Counted from the stretch's first letter, positions 12,401-25,173 are shown. The stretch: 64,000 nucleotides of DNA from Torreya grandis (GCA_037957365.1 JARHVA010001922.1:1078501-1142500); one strand, 5' to 3'. The notes: generated by a model not told the origin, from the letters alone. Program-made: numbers and translations.

Positions 12401-13940
12401 TATATGAGCCTGATGAGAAATATATGAAAAATTATGCATCCAAAAGGGGTTAAAACCTATAAAGTGTTTTGAATCCATTTGAAACTCTCTCAGGATCCTC
12501 ACCACATAGTTATTCCATATTATCACTTGTACAAATAGGCATGATTGTATGTTTTCTATAGGATTTGAGGTGATTTAAAGGTGCAAATGGGAATTAATAG
12601 GTGATCCATTGTGGAAGGTGTATGGAAATGTATTTAAACTCCTAAAATGTAATTATCACCCCAATTATGCATGGAAACCCCTCTGATAAACTATTTATTG
12701 TAGGCATTCTTGAATGGAATAGAGAGAAAGAAGGTGACTACCAAATTGGAAGTGAGAGGTGTGATATTGATTTTCATTAAAGTCTATATGATATAATAGA
12801 AGACAAATAAGCCTTGATGAGTTGTCTCACATCTCTGAAACAAATATGATTGAGCATCTACAAGTCATTATAGTGACAAGTGTGAGAATTGAGGCCTAGA
12901 GGGATAATGAGTGACTGTAAAAAAGTAACACAAGTGGAAAGGAGAAGTTCATTAGTTGAGGGGTATATATGACTATCAAAAATCATGATTTCACATTCCT
13001 AAGTCATTGCATATGTGTCAAGGACTTATAATATATTTTTGGACAGATAGTGAACTCCTCATCAATAAGGTAGTTTCAAGCAGGAGGATGAACTGTCTCT
13101 ATGCCAAATTCAAGAGAATGAATACTTCATATTGACACTTGTTCAAGAGGACTTTATGAACTATTTTAAAAATATTTTCATTATGTTGTAACTAGTTTTA
13201 AAGACTTGTCATTTGGAATTATGATTCTTCAACGTCACTTCTCCTCTCTCCTCTCTTATGTTATATATATTGAATCCATTTTGGCCTTGTAAAATATCCA
13301 CAATTGGTATGGAAAAGCCCTAATGGTTTGATATCTTGTTTTACAATTGAATGAAGTTCTAAAGCTATTTTAGTCTCTAAAATTATTGCCTAAGTATGTC
13401 AATTAGTCCATTTGGATGACAAGTGATGAATGTTTTCTCCTTGCTTCCATTTAGGTCTAATATTCCTTATGTGAGTAACATCTCTTCTAACAGGTCCCAT
13501 GAAGTGTATATTTTTGTTAAGTGTGTTTTGAAGTGTGTGAGAGATTAGTAGTGTTTGATATTAAAATTTTTAATCCCCCAACTCTAGATATGCATATCAA
13601 TCTACCTACATGTAGAAACACTTATGCTAGAATAACCTTTGAGCTAACATTAGTTTTAGTAGTCTACCTTCTTAATGAAAATGCAAGTATGTTTATGGAG
13701 TTATCTTTGGTGTATAACCTTCATTAGTATAGGTTGATATTATGTTTCCTTCTTACCTTTTCAACCCCAATAATGATTATTATAGTGTAGTGTGTGATAC
13801 TAAAATATAAATCAAGGGAGCTAACCCATAATATATAGATCTATCTCTTATAACAACTTGTCTACATGCAGAGATAGTTGCAAGTTATCCCAAATTTGAA
13901 AAGGTCTCCTTGACTTCTCTAGGGTAAAAATTTGAGATAT
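9498..13940. other. Long stretch with no recognisable gene
   Basis: No retroelement protein motif, RNA gene or clear repeat was found on either strand in these 4.4 kb; the open frames of 60-73 codons have no recognisable content. A pyrimidine-rich patch lies at 13238-13260 and TATA-like runs at about 13265. It may be old LTR or untranslated sequence belonging to D or E, but no second copy is present in the window to test that. Confidence 0.6.
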
Positions 13941-13949
13941 AATAGTGAG

Positions 13950-14790
13950 TATGGGGCTATTTATAATAATTTTTTTCTCATCAAAAGAGCTCAAAAAATC
14001 CATAAATTAACTTAGATAGCTCTCACTAAAATTGTTGATTTCTACTTCATCCATACCCAATGCTAACATTAATTTTTGGTAGCCTTATTTTTTGCCTATA
14101 TTAGCTAGTTTCACCTCTTTGTGTACTATGGAAGCACTAAGAAATGAAGTTATTTTAGGTGCATATAAGAAGTCATCCTCATATAATCGATCAATATCTT
14201 TAATTTTTTAACTTTATTATATGAATAAAATGTTGATAAATAACTTATTATAAGCCTCCATTTATTTTTCGAATGCATACACTCCAGGCTCTAATTATTC
14301 ATACAAGATTCCATTTATTTTATTGTATTTAGTTATCATGTGAGTCATCTTGGGATCATATCCAATTATAATTTGGTTAGGTATGCCTCACCATGAGAGC
14401 CATATAAGGGAGAATTTAATTTCTATATATCTATTAAACATTCTAGACCAAGCTCTACTCAAGAGCATACCATACGCATTAGGTATATCCACTACCTAAA
14501 TATCAATAAATTATTGTACTATCAAATTATAGGATAACTGTATGTAGATGTGATTTAGCTCACCAACTACCCTAACCTTTGATTTGTCTAATTTATTTAA
14601 CTTCTTATTTAGTTTTTCAAGTGTTACACCTGATTGATGGCACATGTCATAATGCATGACATGTCCAAAAGCACTTAAATCCACTAAAAAATTGTGAATT
14701 TTTTTGCCAAAGATAGATATTATTAGGAGGAAAAGAAGGGTTTCAATTTTCTCCTTATAAATCTCCATGTGAGAATTGATTGTTCAATTA
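13950..14790 (-). pseudogene. Ty3 aspartic protease remnant E (minus strand)
   Basis: The open frame 14768-14511 reads ISIFGKKIHNFLVDLSAFG and then LDKSKVRVVGEL and HIYIQLS. It is colinear with the protease of element F at 58.98-59.25 kb (IFGKNIHNLLLYNGAQ, LDKSRVKVVGKL). The active-site Asp is kept in VDLSA although the following Gly is Ser. Continuing leftward on the minus strand, VVDIPNAYGMLLSRAWS and SLIWLSW (about 14470-14380) are the known C-terminal signature of this protease family. Weak coding-like text (DDFLYAPKITSFL near 14170) carries on to about 13950. The RNase H that follows the protease in F was not found here, so the element is truncated. Confidence 0.8.
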
Positions 14791-16760
14791 GTTTCTTTCC
14801 CTTTAAGAGTGGATAATTATTTTAGGAACATGTCCTTTTGGTTTGATATCTGAAGCAAGTGAAACATCGTGATGTTGGCCTTATTTAGTTTCAGGTCACC
14901 AACAATGTCATATCCATGTTTACTTGGCTCTATTGGCTTGTCACTTTGTGGAGGTGTGAAATTATTCTTAGGCTAGTAGGATGTATTGGGTTTAGTAGAG
15001 GAAATGAGTTATTGATTGAGTTCTCATCATGTGGGATTTGAGTGTTATTTAAAGGAGTAAAGGTAGTCAACAAAGTTTGAAACCTTCTCCTCAACTAATA
15101 GTTGTTTCCCCTTTGAAACTATTTAAAATCATGGACCTCATCTAGGTTATCCTCTAGCTAATTGTCACTCTTAAATGATAAATCATAAGTATCCAAAACT
15201 AAGGCTATTCTAGGGTTTCCTCCACCTTGGTTAGAACTACTATCAGGTGTAAGAACTAGTTCCAGGTTGTCCATGTCCTTTTAGAAGATGTTTGAGGCAC
15301 AAATGAATTATGTATAATCAATTTCAATGTGATCCATGTTATTATATATCCTTAATTAAGTGGGTGATGCTAAATTAGCTGAGTTCACTACATTGGAATC
15401 ACTATTATTATAATTCTTATTATTGTTGTCTAATGGGCTAGGTACACCTCTATTATTTGGTCTTGTGTTCCATTGTATATTGGTCCTTTGAAAGTTAAAT
15501 TTTTTCCTTGGTGGTGAGTTATTTGTGTTTTAGTTGGTGTTTTATGGAACTTATCTATGTAAATTAACCATATCATTTGTCAACCTCTAAAGCATCTATT
15601 ATATATTAACTACTTTAGGATTTACACCAACATTATATGGATTTCCTACTTGCAGTTATGGGTTAGCCATAGGTGCACTGTCATTTATAGATATAGGGAT
15701 AACAAGATGTGCTTGATTATGAGGGTTGTTGATATGCATCTAATTATTTATAAATTTTGGAACAACCTAAGGATCGCTAATAGAAGTAGTATAATCACTA
15801 GTGTTAGGCATGGTAATAGTATTGTTATGTGCCATGGGAATAAGTTGTTTACTTTTTGGCTATAGAAAAACATGATTAAGAGGTGTATAAGGTAACCCAA
15901 TAGGCATGTATTTCATAATTATGGGATTGTAAAATAGGTTTAGGATTGCATACACAACACTAGGGATTAGATTCATTAATGGTGTATGATGCTAAAGAGC
16001 ATGATTGATCATTGGGATCTGATTGTAAGCACCTGAATGACCTAGTGAAGGCAAAGGGCCCATTTTATAGCCTTTTGGAACCATTTTATGTTCAAGGTTT
16101 ACAACCTCATTATAAGCCAAGGACAAAGATACGAGGTCTATCAGGGTTCTTATGAGGAACATGGATATCATTGAGTCTAAATCCTTTAGGTATGTTTGTA
16201 TGGTAGCCACTTATACTTGAGTGTATGAGTCTTTTATCCTTTAGCAAAGCTTGTGGTATCATGTATTAAAGACACTCATAGGCTCATTTGGCTCTCTACA
16301 TGCAATTGTAAAGTGATGATATAAGACAACTAAATCAATGGGAAACTAAAAGTGGTTAATAAACATAGTTTTAAGATCATTCTAAGAAGTGATAGATGTA
16401 TTAAAGAGCCAAAGATACCAAGTGTAGGTAACTTCTCCCAATGAGTAAGGGAATATGTGGAAAACCACATCTTAGTGTTGGACTTGTGTTCGAACCAAGA
16501 CATCTTTAAATGCCTAAATATATTTCTCAGTTATTTGAATCCTGTTAGGTGTATATTTTAGATATAATTTATCATTATTATTAGGTAAATCATCGGTGGG
16601 GCCTAAGATGTTCACATAACATCTACCTCCACCAAAATAATTAGGATTAGTGACCATTGGTGCATTTTGAGGGGTAATAAAAGTGTTGATAAATGGAGTT
16701 ATAGTAGTAGGAAGCCTACAAGCTGAGTGTATTTGTCATTTTTTAATTTCCCTTTGTTTA
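14791..16760 (-). pseudogene. Ty3 gag remnant E (minus strand)
   Basis: Read on the minus strand, capsid motifs occur from about 16450 to 16280: FPYSLGEVTYTWYLWLF, NDLKTMF and REPNEPMSVFNT. This is the same plan as the gag of element F (TYDWFLNLLEDSI, EPFRIFNTRFQKM), though of a diverged subfamily. The open frame 16210-15992 (LKDLDSMISMF, NLEHKMVPKGYK) covers the end of capsid, and an Asn-rich linker near 15540-15380 follows. Gag would form the particle around element RNA. Stops and frame changes are frequent. It lies upstream of the protease at 14.2-14.8 kb in the same orientation, as expected for one polyprotein. Confidence 0.75.
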
Positions 16761-16889
16761 CCCTTAGTTATTATATTCAGTGAGTTCAATAAATTCAAAA
16801 TTATCCCCTATAAAATTTGATCTCATGGGTATATATCTACTTTCTATTTTAACTTTAGGACTACCTAAGCATGATCAAATTTTTAGTTT

Positions 16890-16990
16890 TACACTTTTGA
16901 TTATGTTGTATCCCTCCTTCTAGTGCTAGTTTTATTGATGTGCATTTTGGCACGTGCCACTGTTCTAGGATCATCTCATGAATCACCTCT
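16890..16990 (-). other. 5' leader of element E, shared with element F
   Basis: On the minus strand this region reads 'gtggcacgtgcc', then 'gcacatcaata' and 'actagaaggaggg'. The leader of F at 56418-56456 has 'gtgcatcaacagg' and 'gctagaaggaggg' in the same order. The 'gaacagtggcacgtgcc' portion is where a primer-binding site or the first gag codons would lie; the exact role is not settled. Confidence 0.55.
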
Positions 16991-17020
16991 CTTGAAAGGA
17001 TATTTTAAGAATCTCCCCAA

Positions 17021-17035
17021 GGTTTATATATAAAT
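17021..17035 (-). promoter_or_regulatory. TATA box in LTR remnant of E
   Basis: The minus strand reads 'atttatatataaacc' about 80 bp upstream of the conserved leader. In F a TATA box ('tataaataa', 56326) sits about 95 bp upstream of the same leader, so the position is consistent with the LTR promoter. Confidence 0.5.
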
Positions 17036-17039
17036 GGTA

Positions 17040-19949
17040 TAATCACATTGATCTTCACTTAGTGTCTCATTATGTCCATTTTGTTTAAGGTGCCTTTACT
17101 AGTTCTACCAATCCTAAAATTTAAACATGTGTTCAATAGGTTTTGGTTACTTAAATAATGTAAAACAATATACATTTGATACTTTGTTTTAAATAGAATT
17201 TGTGTCATGTTGGAAATGATAGGGTTTACATTCATTTGTTTAGTATACCATTTGATTGGATTAAATAAAACAAATAAACAAGCATTTAAAACATGCCCAA
17301 TTACAAAATCAATAAGTTGAATGTTTTTTTTGATGTTTATAACTAATTTTATTGTGTTCATTCTATTGATTAAATATTTAGCATTGCATTATCATAATGG
17401 AAAAAAGAAAGCAACATTGCATAAATTCATTTAGATATATATTTATTTCAAACCTTAGACTAACCAACTGATAAAATACAAGGGAGATGAAAAGGAATAT
17501 AACCCTATAATAATGGATACAAACTCAAAATTATGATTTTAATAACTCAATAAACCAGCCACTAGATCAATCAATAGATTCACAATCCAATACAAGGCCA
17601 ATGCAAGCTATTAGGAAGATTAGATGATGAAATCATAACCACACACACTAAATACTTACACATAATGAAGCCAATAATCTATTGTATTTATATTAATCCA
17701 CATACATCATTTTGATAAACAATACTGAGTCTATTATAATTAAATTCCTCAAAAACTTTCTAGCATATCGATAGGGAGAGAGAGTGAGGGATAAATTAAG
17801 CTACAACATGAAAAAAATGCAAAAATTAAAAGAGGCAAGGCTCCAAATATCTTGTGTGGAGAAGAAAATACAACCCTTTTAATGACAAAATGAAATAATA
17901 TATAGATCCTTGGTCTTCCATGGGAGAGAGTTTCTCTTTAAAACTTCATCTACCATCATTAATGCCTTAACTACCTCCTCCCCTTCCCAAATTCACCACT
18001 TTCACTGTTCATTTCCTACATAAGACCAAAAGATGAAGTTAAAACTAGTAATTAAAAGAAATGAACAATAATTTGGGTAAAAAAATATAACAAGTTTTAA
18101 ACTAGGAGTTCACGGAGTTAGGGTATTCATGGAGTTAGCTTTTTGGCAAAACAAATGGATTTGATTTTTGTCATTATATGCTCAAGTTATACTCAAAAAA
18201 TTAAAGATGGGTTGAAAATGGTCTTGGTAGACCCATTAAAAATTTTGTAGGCTTTAGGGTTCTATTTTAACATTAATGTTCATATTTTATCCTCTTAGTT
18301 CTATCAGGTCCTCAAACCCTGATTAGTACTAGCAAAATTTTTGATAGGAGAATAGACCCAATTGGGCCATTTTAAATTAATTTATATGTTCTTTAACAAT
18401 ATTTTTTTAAGTTTTAGGGGGGTCCAAGACCCAATCAGAGTTTGGAACCCCAAAATAGTCTATAGGCATTTTGAATGGGCTTTGCATGTTATAATCACAA
18501 TTTTCTTAAAATCCCAATGTAATGTTTATCACTATTTTCGAGTCATAAAAGCTCACATTTGAGCTAGTAGGGAGTTGGGTTGGGAAAAATCCCAAGGGAA
18601 AAAGCATCAAGGAATTATGGGGGGAAACCCTCAAATGCAAAGGAGATAGGATAGGGAGGGGCCCCAACCTAATTGAGGTTTTTTTCCTTGATTATTACTA
18701 TGAGACAGTCAAGGATCAAGCCATGACCTTGTTAGGGTTGAATCCTTGATTAGTAAAGGGGCTAGTCGATAAAAATCCTAATGGGAAATTGCTAGGGCAA
18801 AAGTCTGATGATTGAGCATAGACTAAAATAGAACTATTGTTTTGATCGATAAAGGCTTAGCATTCGATAACCTATTTAAGATTTAAAGATCAATTAAAAT
18901 TAAATAAATCAAAAGACCTACCTTTATGACCCATTCATAATTTAAACTCTGATTATATCTAGAATGCCACAAAACATCCCCAAAGACCTATTCAGGCTTT
19001 AAAAGCCTAATTAGGTCTAGGGGCTTAAATTTTTTAATCCTATCATAAATTCACAAAAAAAAAATCTAAATTTAAATATCCAAAGGTAAAAATGACAAGA
19101 TGGACCTAACTAGAGGATTTAATAATATTTTTCACTTGACTTAATGAGATTCTATAAGTATGAAATGAAGGTCTAAAAGTCACCAAATGAATAAGTGAAA
19201 AACACATTTAAAAAAAAAAAGCCCATTGAACATGATGGGGTAGTTTCTAGAGGCTTACCTATAATGGAAACTAAAATGACATCTCAAGGTAAAATTAGTT
19301 ACCTTGACAAGTAAGAGAATGCATGTTTTGAAGACCCAACAAGTGGGATAAGTGCCTTGAAAATACATTTTTGCTCAAAGAGAAAACCATGAAACTTATC
19401 CAAATGAGCAAGATAAAGAGGATGGGATAATTCCCAGAGGTAAAATAGGCATATAAATCAAATTGAAACCCTAAATAAACTATAGGGAGTTGAGATAATA
19501 GGTAGAAAAGAATGCCATGTGCATGGAAGTACAACAAAACTCTATTTTGGGGGTAATTGTTATATATGAAACTTTACCATTTAGACTTGGTCATCACAAT
19601 GGGATAGATTTTAGGAAATCAAAGGGAATGAATATTGAGATGAACCCATAGATTAGGTTAAGAGAGTTGGGAGAGCTAAGAGATCCAAACTTAAAATGTA
19701 AATTAGGAGGTCATAACTCTACTTTTATACAAAGTGAAAAATACAAAGTTGACTTGCATAGACGTGATATTTCCAATGGTGATGGTTTTTAGTCCTAGTT
19801 TAAAGTTTAAAATAATATATATAACTAACAAAACTTGTGGTGTTGAGACCAAGGAACCATGAGCACACACATGAGTATAACAAAAAGCAAAAAGAGAGGT
19901 TCCTTGATTCTTGGAAGAATAAGGGCATGTTTTGCAAGAAATAACATGG
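17040..19949. other. Stretch without recognisable genes, probably old LTR sequence
   Basis: The part next to E is expected to be its LTR on the minus strand, but no second copy is present to fix its limits. The rest (about 18000-19900) has G-rich and 'aggggg' patches and no recognisable protein; open frames up to 100 codons carry no known motif. Confidence 0.5.
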
Positions 19950-20605
19950 CTCTCATTCATTATTCACCTAGAATACATGGGGAAATACCTATTATTCATA
20001 CCAAAGAGCATTAAATTGAAAAAATATTCCCTATTTCCATACTAGTCATATAAACAATAAATATATAGGTCTGAATTACTAAAGGAGTATCCTAAGAGCT
20101 CAATTTGTAAAGTTACAAGCTAGGTCACTATTGTACTTAATTTGCACATATTACATGATTAACATAAAAAAAACACATAGGGGATAAATACATTAGTCTG
20201 AGGACCTATTTAGAGTATTTGATATGTATGTAGCACTTAGTGATAGAGGGGTATTTGGGGTCAGCTCAACACTATGTGGCCACTAATCCATTTACCCTAG
20301 GGTCACCATGAAGATGAAGAACTGTGTTTTTGAAAATTCATGAGTGATAATACATGACCTAAATATAAATGCATTATAGTGAATATGAATTCAAACCCAA
20401 AGCATCTAGGTGGTCACATCTTTTTCTAGCAGGTATTTTGTACATGACACTTGCATCGAATCCAAATAATAACATTAATGCAATGTCTTAGGCTAACATT
20501 AGTGTCTAGAGTTATAGAATCATCATATATAAGATCTAAAAACTATTATAGAAACATATTCTAGCTTAATTTATACCTATTATATATCAAAAACTATGTT
20601 ATGAT
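19950..20605. repeat. Repeat X, copy 1 (unbroken)
   Basis: This 0.65 kb segment is matched from its start ('ctcattcatt' 19952) to about 20605 by the second copy, which is split into 25958-26038 and 40001-40600. Shared blocks include 'cataccaaagagcatt', 'gttacaagctaggtca', 'tcaccatgaagatgaagaa' and 'ccaaataataacat'. Similarity stops abruptly on both sides. The two copies may be the LTRs of an element whose body is 20606-25957, but no primer site or polypurine tract confirms it. Its value here is that it shows the pre-insertion sequence at the copia target. Confidence 0.8.
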
Positions 20606-20939
20606 TAAAACAACACTAAGTATATTACTTCTTTGTTATTTCTATGCATAGCTTAGTTGTACTTTCTATATTTAGCCTATTCTTAGCATAAAGAATTCAA
20701 TGTATGTTTATATCTGAGTTTATCACCCAATTAGATTTCTATAGATCTGGTTATCTATGAAAAAGGAGAAAAATAGTGTAACTAAATGATAATTTTAAAA
20801 ACCACCTATTTAGACTATGTGAGCTACTCTAAGCATGCAAATAGATGAAAATTAAAGTGAATTAATTACTAGTAAATAGTTGTTAATTCTTAAATTTCGA
20901 ATAGTATTGAGTTGGTTTAGATGACATTATATATAAATA

Positions 20940-21510
20940 GTATAAAATAGATTCGACTAGGTTGCTATTGTACTATGGAAGTAAAAGTCTTTAAGAACAA
21001 AGTCGACTAGGTTGACTTAGTCTTTTAGATAAAAGATAAGCTATAGAACTAAGTTGACCAAGTAAACTTAGTTTGATATAGGGTTGCAATTTTGAATACT
21101 ACTAAATTGTACAAAATATAACTAAAATGAATTATTTAGATGACTGAGAGAGAAAGAGAGGAACCTTGGTGGGTTGGAAGATGATTAGGATTGTAATTTT
21201 TCTATTGAAGTGCCTTGAATGTTGCTTTCAAATCCTATAGACTAAGTCAACTGGTTTGACCTAGTTATAAAAAAATCTATGTGATGAAGAAGTATAAGAT
21301 GACTAGGTCAACCTATTTGACCTAGTTTTTTAATTTAGATGCTAACTGAAGACTAAGTTGACTTTTTGGACCTAGTTTATTGATCTAGATGCTAAATTAA
21401 ATACTAAGTCAACCTATTTGACCTAATTTGTTGATGTGGATGCTGACTAAGGTACTAAGTTGACCTATTCAACATATATTTTTATTTGGTATTGAAGAAG
21501 AGTATTGTGT
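20940..21510. repeat. Array of palindromic GGTCAA/TTGACC motifs
   Basis: Copies of 'actaRgtcaa' followed by 'ttgacctaRt' recur at about 20945, 21003, 21052, 21239, 21298, 21349, 21402 and 21453. The copy at 21298 is a perfect inverted repeat ('actaggtcaa', 5-nt gap, 'ttgacctagt'). From 21298 to about 21500 the motif lies in a tandem repeat with a period near 50 bp that also carries 'agatgctaa'. TTGAC[C/T] is the core of the plant W box bound by WRKY factors; whether these sites are bound is unknown. Confidence 0.7.
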
Positions 21511-21678
21511 TGACCTATCTAATCTAGTAACATGTAACTAATGAAGACCTACATAGAAAGGACAAAGTCATTTTAATGTGATTGTGTGTTAAACTTGTGC
21601 AAAAAAGTTAGAATTATATTGGCTAGTTCAATATAGTATCATAAATATATAAAATAATAAGATGATAGAAATGAAAGC

Positions 21679-21710
21679 ATGAAATAAAACCCGTAAGGGT
21701 TATATTTCAT
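21679..21710. other. Stable hairpin with GTAA loop
   Basis: 'atgaaataaaaccc' and 'gggttatatttcat' form a 14-bp inverted repeat with one mismatch around the tetraloop 'gtaa', which is of the GNRA type if transcribed. No T-run or gene adjoins it, so its role is open. Confidence 0.6.
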
Positions 21711-22469
21711 GTTGGGTTCACTATAATGTATATAATGAGAAATGAAATAGATCTAAAAATTAATCCTATTTTGGAGAAGATAAATCCTAATTACACTTCC
21801 AATTGGGGATACATTAGATAATTAGGGTCATGACCAATATGGATTTTCTAGACCTAATCAATGGATATTTTACCACAATAATATCACTAGGGAGTGTTCT
21901 AAAGCCTCCAATAAAGCAAAATTATGCAATAACCCTAACTATGTCCCATGTTTTCATATTTACTAAACTAATAACAAGTAAAGTAAAAGTCTAATCTAGT
22001 GCTCACAAAATCTTGTCAAACAAAGTGGGGGTTAGTAAATATAAAAAGTAAACATGCAGAAGAGAATCCTTTTTAAGCTATGTATAGGTAAAACCTTAAT
22101 GCATGAAGAGAGAAATATTATTCAAAATACATTACTTATGCTACTTCTATCTACTAAAGAGAGGAGTAAAGTTAGAGATACTTACCTTGAAAATGAACCT
22201 ATTGAGACTCAATCTCTCCCTTAGTCAAAGGTGATTTGAAAGAGGTTTTTATAGTTTATAAGGATCACTAAGAAAGGATAAATCATCTAATAATTCTCCA
22301 TAAGACTAGATTCCTCTCCAATTATAAACCCTAAGCTAAGAATCCTCAACTAGAATGGTAGAAGAACAAATTTTAAAGAAGCATAAATGAATAATGAACT
22401 CTTTTTGTCTCTCTAAGAATGGAAAAATGTATTTGTTTATATAATAATATCTAACCCTAAACCCTTCTA

Positions 22470-22620
22470 AAAGTTTAGGTTGACAAGGTTGACCTAGTTG
22501 ACCTAGTATTGTAATTGACAAAAACAAACTAGGTTATGAACTAGGTCAACTAGGGGCCGACCCAATCCCTATTAAGATTTATCAATAATAATACAAAGTC
22601 GATGTGGTTGACTATGCCAT
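22470..22620. repeat. Second cluster of TTGACC/GGTCAA motifs
   Basis: 'aggttgacaaggttgacc', 'gttgacctagt', 'actaggtcaactagg' and 'gtggttgac' occur within 150 bp, the same motif family as 20.9-21.5 kb. The 0.9 kb between the clusters has almost none. Confidence 0.6.
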
Positions 22621-22989
22621 ATAAATTACCTAAAATGGGTTTATGTTAGGGAAAGGGATAATAAAGGTGAAAAATGACTAGAGGAGGGTAAAAAAAAGGA
22701 GGTAAAGCTTAGGGGAATGGTTTTAGGAGACAAGTATGTAGGTAACAAGTGGAAAGAAGGGACAATAATATTTCAAAGTACCAATGGTTTTCCCACCCCT
22801 TTCTTGGTACATCCCTTACGGTATGAAATCAAAGATATTAAGACTTGATGTGTTCCTATAAGATAGAAAGCATGAATGATTGATAAAGTTTGAAAATATT
22901 ATGTGTATACATTTTGTATCAAATTAAAAAATAGTCTCAAAGGTAGTGGTGTTCGTATGATTAATACATCAACCAAGAAAACCACTCAA

Positions 22990-23728
22990 AATATGAGTAA
23001 CTCTCCTAAATTACAAGTACCAAAACAACAAATATGTGTACCAAAATACAATTCAAAGTAAAATAAGGGTCAAAAGAACAAAAAAATATAGAAAACACCA
23101 TTACTAGAGGTTTACGAAATTCTAAATGATATATAATTACCAAGGGAACCAATGATCATAAAACCACCAAAAAATAAGCCATGTGAGATCCCTTTGTTGA
23201 TAAATACAAAATAAAAAAATGACATAATTCTAAATGATTATGATAATGGTGATATTATTCCTAATACCAATATGATAGATGAATAATTGAGTAAACTTTG
23301 TTTTGATCCACTCGATATTTTACCACATAATCTATTTATACCTACATTACCTAGTACATATCAGTTGAATCCTTCTCTAGAAAGTACATAATAAAATACA
23401 TATAAAATGAAAGAAAACCATGTAGATCAATATGTTCATAAGGTATTAACATTTGAGGTGAACATGAATATAAATAATGACATACCAAAAGGGTCACAAC
23501 CATAGTATGGCATGGTTTTTAATTCATAGACAAATAATCCAAATTCCATATCACATGTTCAATAACAACCTAAGAAGTTACATCTTTTCTATACTACTAA
23601 CATAGAATATTGGTATGATCCTAATAATACAAAATATTGGTATGATCTTGATGATACTGATTATAAAACATATGAGTATGATACACATGATACAAGGCAT
23701 CTCCTTAATGAGATCCTTGGATTATAAA
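22990..23728 (+). pseudogene. Degenerate ORF of unknown function (about 240 codons)
   Basis: One frame can be followed from about 23000 to a stop at 23726 with no frameshift, although it holds about ten stops, most of them TAA or TAG where Gln could have stood. The text is rich in Asn, Pro, Tyr and Asp: IPLLINTK, FDPLDILPHNLFIPTLPSTY, ENHVDQYVHKVLTFEV and, near the end, EYWYDPNNTKYWYDLDDTDY, which holds a short internal duplication. It resembles no domain I know. It lies between the two X copies, so it may be the coding part of an X-flanked element; it could equally be a gag spacer or an unrelated insertion. The same-frame continuity argues against chance. Confidence 0.45.
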
Positions 23729-24454
23729 ATAAATTTTATCTATAAATGATCATGATACATTCATGTTAAATGGTTAAATGATCACATTTCATTATCGTGT
23801 TTGAACTTACATATGTACTTACACATGCCTTTATCCATGACTATATTTTATATGAGGTACTTGATATCCTATGCACTTGAAATTTTTTGATAACACATTT
23901 GATCTATGGGCTACTATGACATGATTATGATGATTTTTTATAATTTTGTTTATGCACTTCCTTGAGTGTCTTGCCTTGTTATTGCATTCCTTGTTTGAGC
24001 ATTTGAACATGCTCCTTTGCTTGTGGCCCCTGTGCCTATGTATGATTTATTTGACATTGCATATGTCATTTTTATATTATATGGAAATTTTAATATGTCA
24101 CTCTTAATTTATTTACATTTAAATAAGTCATGTACTTTTAATGTTGTAATATTTGAATATTCCTCTTATTTATGGTCTTTTTCAACCATTGCATTTTAAA
24201 TTTATTTTAAGTACTCTTGTGTGTGTGATTATTTTCTTTTTGAGATTATACTATTAATATATAAACATTAACATGATCCTTATCATGCATCTTAGGCCTT
24301 CATGTGATCACATTGGTTCTATGCACTTCAATGCTATATCTACCTAGACATGTTCCTCCTAAATGCTACAGGGTCCCATTCACATATTATATAGTTATCT
24401 TATCCTTTTGAGGTGAGGTAACTACTTTTTCCTATCTTTCCCTCAACTCAAAAT

Positions 24455-24780
24455 GGAGGAAAATTATTGGGGGAATATTATAGATTTATGCTCTCAATGC
24501 TTGGTACAATTTTCATTTTCAGTGTAGGCATGCTTTAGAAGCATGTTCATCACACTTATTCAGTATTCAACATCTCCAGATTACAGTGGGGGTATGTTTT
24601 GGAAACATGTTCTCCACATTGGTACTTATATTAGTTTTCATATTTATCCACATATAGTGGGGGAATTATTTTGAAACCTTTTATCCACACTGACACATTT
24701 TTAAAAATTATCCAAAGCACATAGTTATATGATTCAAATTCACAGTTGTGGAATAATTCTATACATTAGTTCCATTATTG
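24455..24780. repeat. Tandem motif array with conserved hairpin
   Basis: Units starting 'agtg' followed by G-rich sequence lie at 24521, 24585, 24656 and (weak) 24744, spaced 64-88 bp. Units 1 and 2 each contain a small hairpin: 'catgctt' tag 'aagcatg' at 24529-24545 and 'tatgttt' tgg 'aaacatg' at 24593-24609. The stem differs by one paired change (C-G to T-A) and one wobble. Confidence 0.6.
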
Positions 24781-25125
24781 TACACAATTTCAACATGAGA
24801 TATATCTAAGGTGCATATGATTTGAAATTTGTGCCTTATTTTTTAAAATCCAAATCAATTTTAGATTCCAAAACTCTTTTATGGATTGTTACCACATCAT
24901 AGAATTTCACATACTGATATCCTAGTTGGACTTTTTTGGACTTTATTGATCTAATCTACTATAGTAGTTGGTTCACTTTTTAGTATGGTTGAGAAAATTA
25001 AATCACTTAATATTACCAATTTTTTTAGGTTGGATTTATTATATCATACAACCTCACCAGGTTATAATTATCATTAGATTTTATGGTTTAACTAATCTCA
25101 ATTGTCAGGGGGCAACTCATAATTG

Positions 25126-25173
<48 letters not shown>
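25126..25173. repeat. (CT)n microsatellite
   Basis: A nearly pure CT run with a single TTT interruption. It creates overlapping Ser/Leu open frames at 24968-25323 that should not be read as genes. Confidence 0.95.
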
